Shown in pieces: positions 60,576-64,000 of a stretch of 64,000 nucleotides of DNA (within the stretch, counting starts at the first letter, position 1; every line of letters begins with the position of its first letter). The notes below the pieces were generated by a model, which searched no databases, had not been told where the DNA came from, and saw nothing but the letters and a program-made list of their open reading frames with translations. Location of the stretch: the NCBI GenBank assembly GCA_052148155.1, contig JBKQIY010000198.1:40784-104783 (forward strand), in the 5' to 3' direction. The translations under genes and the position numbers were made by a program. The stretch comes from JBBQER01 sp052148155 (GTDB lineage: Bacteria; Actinomycetota; Acidimicrobiia; IMCC26256; PALSA-610).

Positions 60576-61220
60576 GTGGTGACGCAACGCGATGACGCCG
60601 CGACCGACCGGATCCTGACCACGACCCGTGCGGTGCGGCGACGTCTCGACCTCAGCCGCTCGGTCCCGCACGAGATCGTGCTCGAGTGTCTGCGGCTGGC
60701 GATCCAGGCGCCGACCGGCGGGAACACGCAGCGGTGGCGCTGGCTCGTCGTCGACGACGAGGAGAAACGGGCGGCGCTTGCCGCGCTGTACCTCAGACGT
60801 GCGCAGCCCTACCTCGGCGGATACCGCAGCCTCGCGCCCGACGCGCCCAACGCGGTGCTCGACTCGTCGGAGTATCTCGCCGAGCACCTGCACGAGGTTC
60901 CGGTGTTCGTGATCCCATGCCTGCTGGGCCGCCTCCCCGAGGCGCCGTCGAATGAGGAGGCGGCCGGCTTTTACGGCTCGATCCTTCCTGCGGTCTGGAA
61001 CCTGCAACTCGCGTTGCGCAGCCGGGGGCTGGGGTCGGTGTTCACCACATTGCATCTCGCGTACGAACGCGAAGCCGGCGAAATCCTCGGAATCCCCGAC
61101 ACAGTCACCCAGGCTGCGCTCATCCCGGTCGCGTACACCCTCGGCGAAGACTTCCAACCGGCGAAGCGCCGACCGGTCGAGGAGATCACCTACTGGAACG
61201 GCTGGAAACAGACTCGATAA
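60576..61220 (+). CDS. Nitroreductase family protein
   Basis: The 214-residue FMN-dependent protein has RAVRRRLDLSRSVPHEIVLECLRLAIQAPTGGNTQRWRWLVV at its N terminus, the FMN-binding RRRLD and APTGGN segments, and the GFYGSILPAVWNLQLALRSRGLGSVFTT helix. The GTG at 60576 follows GAGGGAG. It reduces nitro or quinone compounds with NAD(P)H, or acts as an ene-reductase. It lies 27 bases after pepN; TAGCCT at 60546-60551 may be its -10. Confidence 0.88.
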   Translation: MVTQRDDAATDRILTTTRAVRRRLDLSRSVPHEIVLECLRLAIQAPTGGNTQRWRWLVVDDEEKRAALAALYLRRAQPYLGGYRSLAPDAPNAVLDSSEYLAEHLHEVPVFVIPCLLGRLPEAPSNEEAAGFYGSILPAVWNLQLALRSRGLGSVFTTLHLAYEREAGEILGIPDTVTQAALIPVAYTLGEDFQPAKRRPVEEITYWNGWKQTR

Positions 61221-61275
61221 CGCGACGGCTCACCTGCATCGGGACGCAGGGAGGCCGGCCGTCGCACCCGGCCGG

Positions 61276-61281
61276 TACCGT
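61276..61281 (+). promoter_or_regulatory. -10 hexamer of the helicase gene (leaderless)
   Basis: TACCGT, 8 bases before the GTG at 61290. Confidence 0.4.
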
Positions 61282-61289
61282 GACCGACA

Positions 61290-64000
61290 GTGGCCCAGGG
61301 CTCGCTCGATCGATTCTCGGCACCCACCCAGGCGTGGTTCGAGACCAGCTTTGCCGCGCCGACCCGGGCTCAAACCCAAGGTTGGCCGGCGATCGGTGCC
61401 GGCGCGCACACCCTCGTGCTGGCTCCGACGGGTTCGGGCAAGACGCTCGCGGCGTTCCTCTCGGCGATCGACCGGCTCGGCAATGCGCCGGTCCCGGCCA
61501 AGGGGAAACGCTGCCGTGTCCTGTACGTCTCGCCGTTGCGGGCGCTCGCCGTCGACATCGAAAAGAACCTGCGGGCGCCGCTCGCCGGCATCGCGTTGGC
61601 GGCGGAGCGGCTCGGCGAGCCGTTCACCGCACCGACCGTCGCGCTGCGCACCGGGGACACACCCGCCAAAGAGCGCCAACACATCGCGCGCACACCTCCC
61701 GACATTCTCATTACCACGCCCGAGTCGCTCTACCTCATGCTCACGTCGCAGGCGCGCGAGATCCTGCGCAGCGTCGACACGGTCATCGTCGACGAAATCC
61801 ACGCGCTCGCACCAACCAAGCGGGGGGCGCACCTCGCGCTGTCGCTCGAGCGGCTCGACGTCATCGCCGACACCGCGCCGCAACGAATCGGTCTGTCGGC
61901 GACGCAGCGCCCGCTCGACGAGATCGCCCGCTTCCTCGGCGGCCAGACCGTCACCGGTGTGCGCCCCGTCACCATCGTCGATGCCGGCTCATCAAAGGAG
62001 CTGGACATCGAGGTGATTGTCCCGGTCGACGACATGACCGAACCGGGCGCGCACTCGCAGGCGTCGGGAGCGACCGCCAACGGGCTCGGCATCGACACCG
62101 CCGAAGCTGACAAGAGCATCTGGCCGCATCTGCACCCCCGCGTGCTGGAATTGATCCTCGCCCACCGCACCACCATCGTCTTCTGCAACGCGCGCCGCAC
62201 TGCCGAACGGCTCGCCGCGCACCTCAACGACCTCGCGGCAGAAGATCTCGTACGCGCGCACCATGGATCGTTGTCGCGCGAGCAGCGACTCCAGGTCGAG
62301 TCTGACCTCAAGGCCGGTCGCCTGCGCGCCATCGTCGCGACGAGCAGCCTCGAGCTCGGCATCGACATGGGGTCCGTCGACCTCGTCGTGCTGGTCGAAT
62401 CTCCCGGTTCGGTTTCACGCGGCCTGCAACGCATCGGCCGGGCCGGCCACCACGTGGGCGAGCCAAGCTCCGGCAAGATCTTCCCGAAATATCGGGGCGA
62501 CCTACTCGAAACCGCGATCGTCGTTGAGCGCATGCGTGCCGGACTCGTGGAGGCGATGCGCTACCCGCGCAATCCGCTCGACGTGCTCGCCCAACAGATC
62601 GTCGCGGCGACCGCCCTCGACGAGTGGGACGTCGACGAACTGCTCACCCTCGTGCGGGGTGCGGCAAACTTCGCCGACCTCTCCGACGACATGTTCCGCG
62701 AAACCCTCGACATGCTCGCCGGCCGCTACCCGTCCGACCAGTTCGCCGGGTTGCGTCCACGCGTCGTGTGGGATCGCGGACAGAACCGGGTTCGGGCACG
62801 AGCGGGGGCGCAACACGTCGCCGTCGCCAGTGGCGGCACGATCCCCGACCGCGGCCTGTTCGGCGTGTTCCTGCCCGACGGCGCACGCGTCGGCGAACTC
62901 GACGAGGAGATGGTCTACGAAAGTCGCGTTGGGGAGTGTTTCGTGCTCGGCGCGTCCACGTGGCGGATCGAAGAGATCACCTTCGATCGCGTCGTGGTCA
63001 TACCCGCGCCCGGCGAACCCGCCAAGACGCCGTTCTGGCGGGGGGATAAGCCGGGGCGGCCACTCGAGCTGGGCCGGGCAATGGGTGCGCTCGTACGTGA
63101 ACTCCGCGCCGCGCCCGAGCAGGCAGATGAGAAACTGCGCGCCAGCGGGCTGGACCAGCGCGCCGCTTCCAACCTGCGCGCGTACCTCGACGAACAGGCC
63201 GAAGCGACCGGTGCGGTACCCGACGACCGCACCGTCGTCATCGAGCGCTTCGCCGACGAGATCGGCGACTGGCGGGTCTGTGTCCTCACCCCGTTCGGCG
63301 CACGCGTGCACGCACCCTGGGCCCTGGCGATCGAGGAGAAGCTGGCCCGACTCGACCTGCCGGTCCAGGTGCTGTGGAGCGACGATGGCATCATCTGCCG
63401 GCTCCCCGAGTCACTCGAGGAGATCCCCCTCGACGTGTTGCTGGTCGATCCCGAAGAGCTCGACGAACTGGTGGTCGCGCGCGTGCCGAGCACCTCGTTG
63501 TTCGCGTCGCGTTTCCGGGAGAACGCGGCGCGTGCGCTGCTGCTCCCCCGCCGGCGACCCGGTGAACGCACGCCGTTGTGGCAGCAACGCCAACGTGCCG
63601 CCGGGCTGTTGGAGGTCGCATCGGGTTATCCGAGCTTTCCGATCTTGCTGGAGACGACACGCGAGTGCCTGCGCGACGTGTTCGACCTTCCCGCGCTGCG
63701 CGACGTGCTCGGCGACATCCGCTCGCGGCGCGTACACGTCGTCACGGTCGAAACCCGCCACGCGTCACCGTTCGCGCAGAGCCTGCTTTTCGGGTGGATC
63801 GCCACGTACATGTACGAGGGTGACGCGCCGCTCGCGGAACGTCGAGTTGCCGCGCTCGCGTTGGACCGGGACCTGCTGCGCGACCTCCTCGGAGCCGAAG
63901 AGCTGCGCGAGCTGCTCGACCCGGCGGTGATCGAGGCGTTGGTGTTGGAACTCCATCGCCTCGTTGGCGAGGGCCGTGCCCGTCATGGCGACGACCACCC
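61290..64000 (+). CDS. lhr: Lhr-type ATP-dependent helicase (partial, runs off the right edge)
   Basis: Starting at GTG 61290 (VAQGSLDRFSAPTQAWFET) the frame is open to the end of the window, 903 codons. It has a Q-motif-like TRAQTQGWPAI, Walker A APTGSGKTLA, motif Ia VLYVSPLRALAVD, motif II VDEIHAL, motif III LSATQRPLDEIA, the GIDMGSVDLVVLVESPGSVSRGLQRIGRAGHHVG region (motifs V and VI), and the downstream winged-helix and Lhr-specific region. Large Lhr proteins of actinobacteria are near 1500 residues, so about 600 are missing. It unwinds DNA or RNA-DNA hybrids in repair. Confidence 0.93.
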   Translation, partial: MAQGSLDRFSAPTQAWFETSFAAPTRAQTQGWPAIGAGAHTLVLAPTGSGKTLAAFLSAIDRLGNAPVPAKGKRCRVLYVSPLRALAVDIEKNLRAPLAGIALAAERLGEPFTAPTVALRTGDTPAKERQHIARTPPDILITTPESLYLMLTSQAREILRSVDTVIVDEIHALAPTKRGAHLALSLERLDVIADTAPQRIGLSATQRPLDEIARFLGGQTVTGVRPVTIVDAGSSKELDIEVIVPVDDMTEPGAHSQASGATANGLGIDTAEADKSIWPHLHPRVLELILAHRTTIVFCNARRTAERLAAHLNDLAAEDLVRAHHGSLSREQRLQVESDLKAGRLRAIVATSSLELGIDMGSVDLVVLVESPGSVSRGLQRIGRAGHHVGEPSSGKIFPKYRGDLLETAIVVERMRAGLVEAMRYPRNPLDVLAQQIVAATALDEWDVDELLTLVRGAANFADLSDDMFRETLDMLAGRYPSDQFAGLRPRVVWDRGQNRVRARAGAQHVAVASGGTIPDRGLFGVFLPDGARVGELDEEMVYESRVGECFVLGASTWRIEEITFDRVVVIPAPGEPAKTPFWRGDKPGRPLELGRAMGALVRELRAAPEQADEKLRASGLDQRAASNLRAYLDEQAEATGAVPDDRTVVIERFADEIGDWRVCVLTPFGARVHAPWALAIEEKLARLDLPVQVLWSDDGIICRLPESLEEIPLDVLLVDPEELDELVVARVPSTSLFASRFRENAARALLLPRRRPGERTPLWQQRQRAAGLLEVASGYPSFPILLETTRECLRDVFDLPALRDVLGDIRSRRVHVVTVETRHASPFAQSLLFGWIATYMYEGDAPLAERRVAALALDRDLLRDLLGAEELRELLDPAVIEALVLELHRLVGEGRARHGDDH

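Noticed and set aside
57882..61157. 1091-codon bottom-strand frame
   Set aside because: It is antisense to pepN and the nitroreductase gene, both with clear motifs, and is Arg/Glu/His rich as expected of a GC-rich shadow.
1..64000. CRISPR arrays, insertion sequences, phage genes, rRNA or tRNA
   Set aside because: No regularly spaced repeats, transposase or integrase motifs, or conserved RNA sequences were found while reading both strands.

Overview
The window is about 68% GC, densely coded on both strands and uses many GTG and TTG starts. It has the enzyme set of an aerobic actinobacterium: F420-type oxidoreductases (LLM family at 16959, Ddn type at 33959), a mycothiol-dependent maleylpyruvate-isomerase-like protein (22731), DUF3052, menaquinone biosynthesis, and many enzymes acting on acyl-CoA and hydrophobic substrates. 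I see no rRNA, tRNA, CRISPR array, insertion sequence or phage gene. The class Acidimicrobiia is a plausible source, but that placement is inference from gene content.

Layout. 1-17915: tail of an SGNH/acyltransferase; a five-gene cluster headed by a Rieske-hotdog fusion and a second double-hotdog protein, with a nucleotidyltransferase and a NYN RNase; an AhpD-like protein and an MDR reductase; thioesterases, two sulfatases, a P450, an SDR, Lon protease and an F420-type oxidoreductase. 17971-19760: tandem genes for small secreted four-cysteine proteins with duplicated promoters and a frameshifted middle copy. 19962-28443: oxidoreductases, DUF1697, a decayed desaturase facing a TetR gene, SRAP, a TetR-thioesterase-GNAT operon, an MFS transporter and a 1-Cys peroxiredoxin. 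28524-42239: Nudix, acyl-CoA ligase, UbiA prenyltransferase, flavin reductase, P450, a coiled-coil cell-wall hydrolase, acyl-CoA dehydrogenase, carotenoid oxygenase, enoyl-CoA hydratase and MFS transporter. 42250-50593: an enoyl-CoA hydratase, then the menaquinone locus (MerR regulator, menG, isochorismate synthase, menD, menH, menA, menB); menC and menE are not in the window. 50677-64000: methyltransferase, PLP-dependent aldolase/racemase-fold enzyme, amidase plus an amidase remnant, AtuA pair, sulfotransferase-like protein, HDOD protein, aminopeptidase N, nitroreductase and the first 903 codons of an Lhr-type helicase that leaves the window.

Two regulatory themes stand out. First, at least 17 operon-first starts have a TANNNT hexamer only 6-8 bases upstream and no convincing Shine-Dalgarno sequence, the arrangement expected for leaderless transcripts; at 5304-5325 one 10-bp palindrome supplies this element to two divergent genes. 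Second, dyads sit in the promoters of several regulators and enzymes. The most interesting is a GGAG-N6-CTCC dyad both in front of the MerR-menG-menF operon and in front of menB-menA, which suggests a dedicated regulator of menaquinone biosynthesis.
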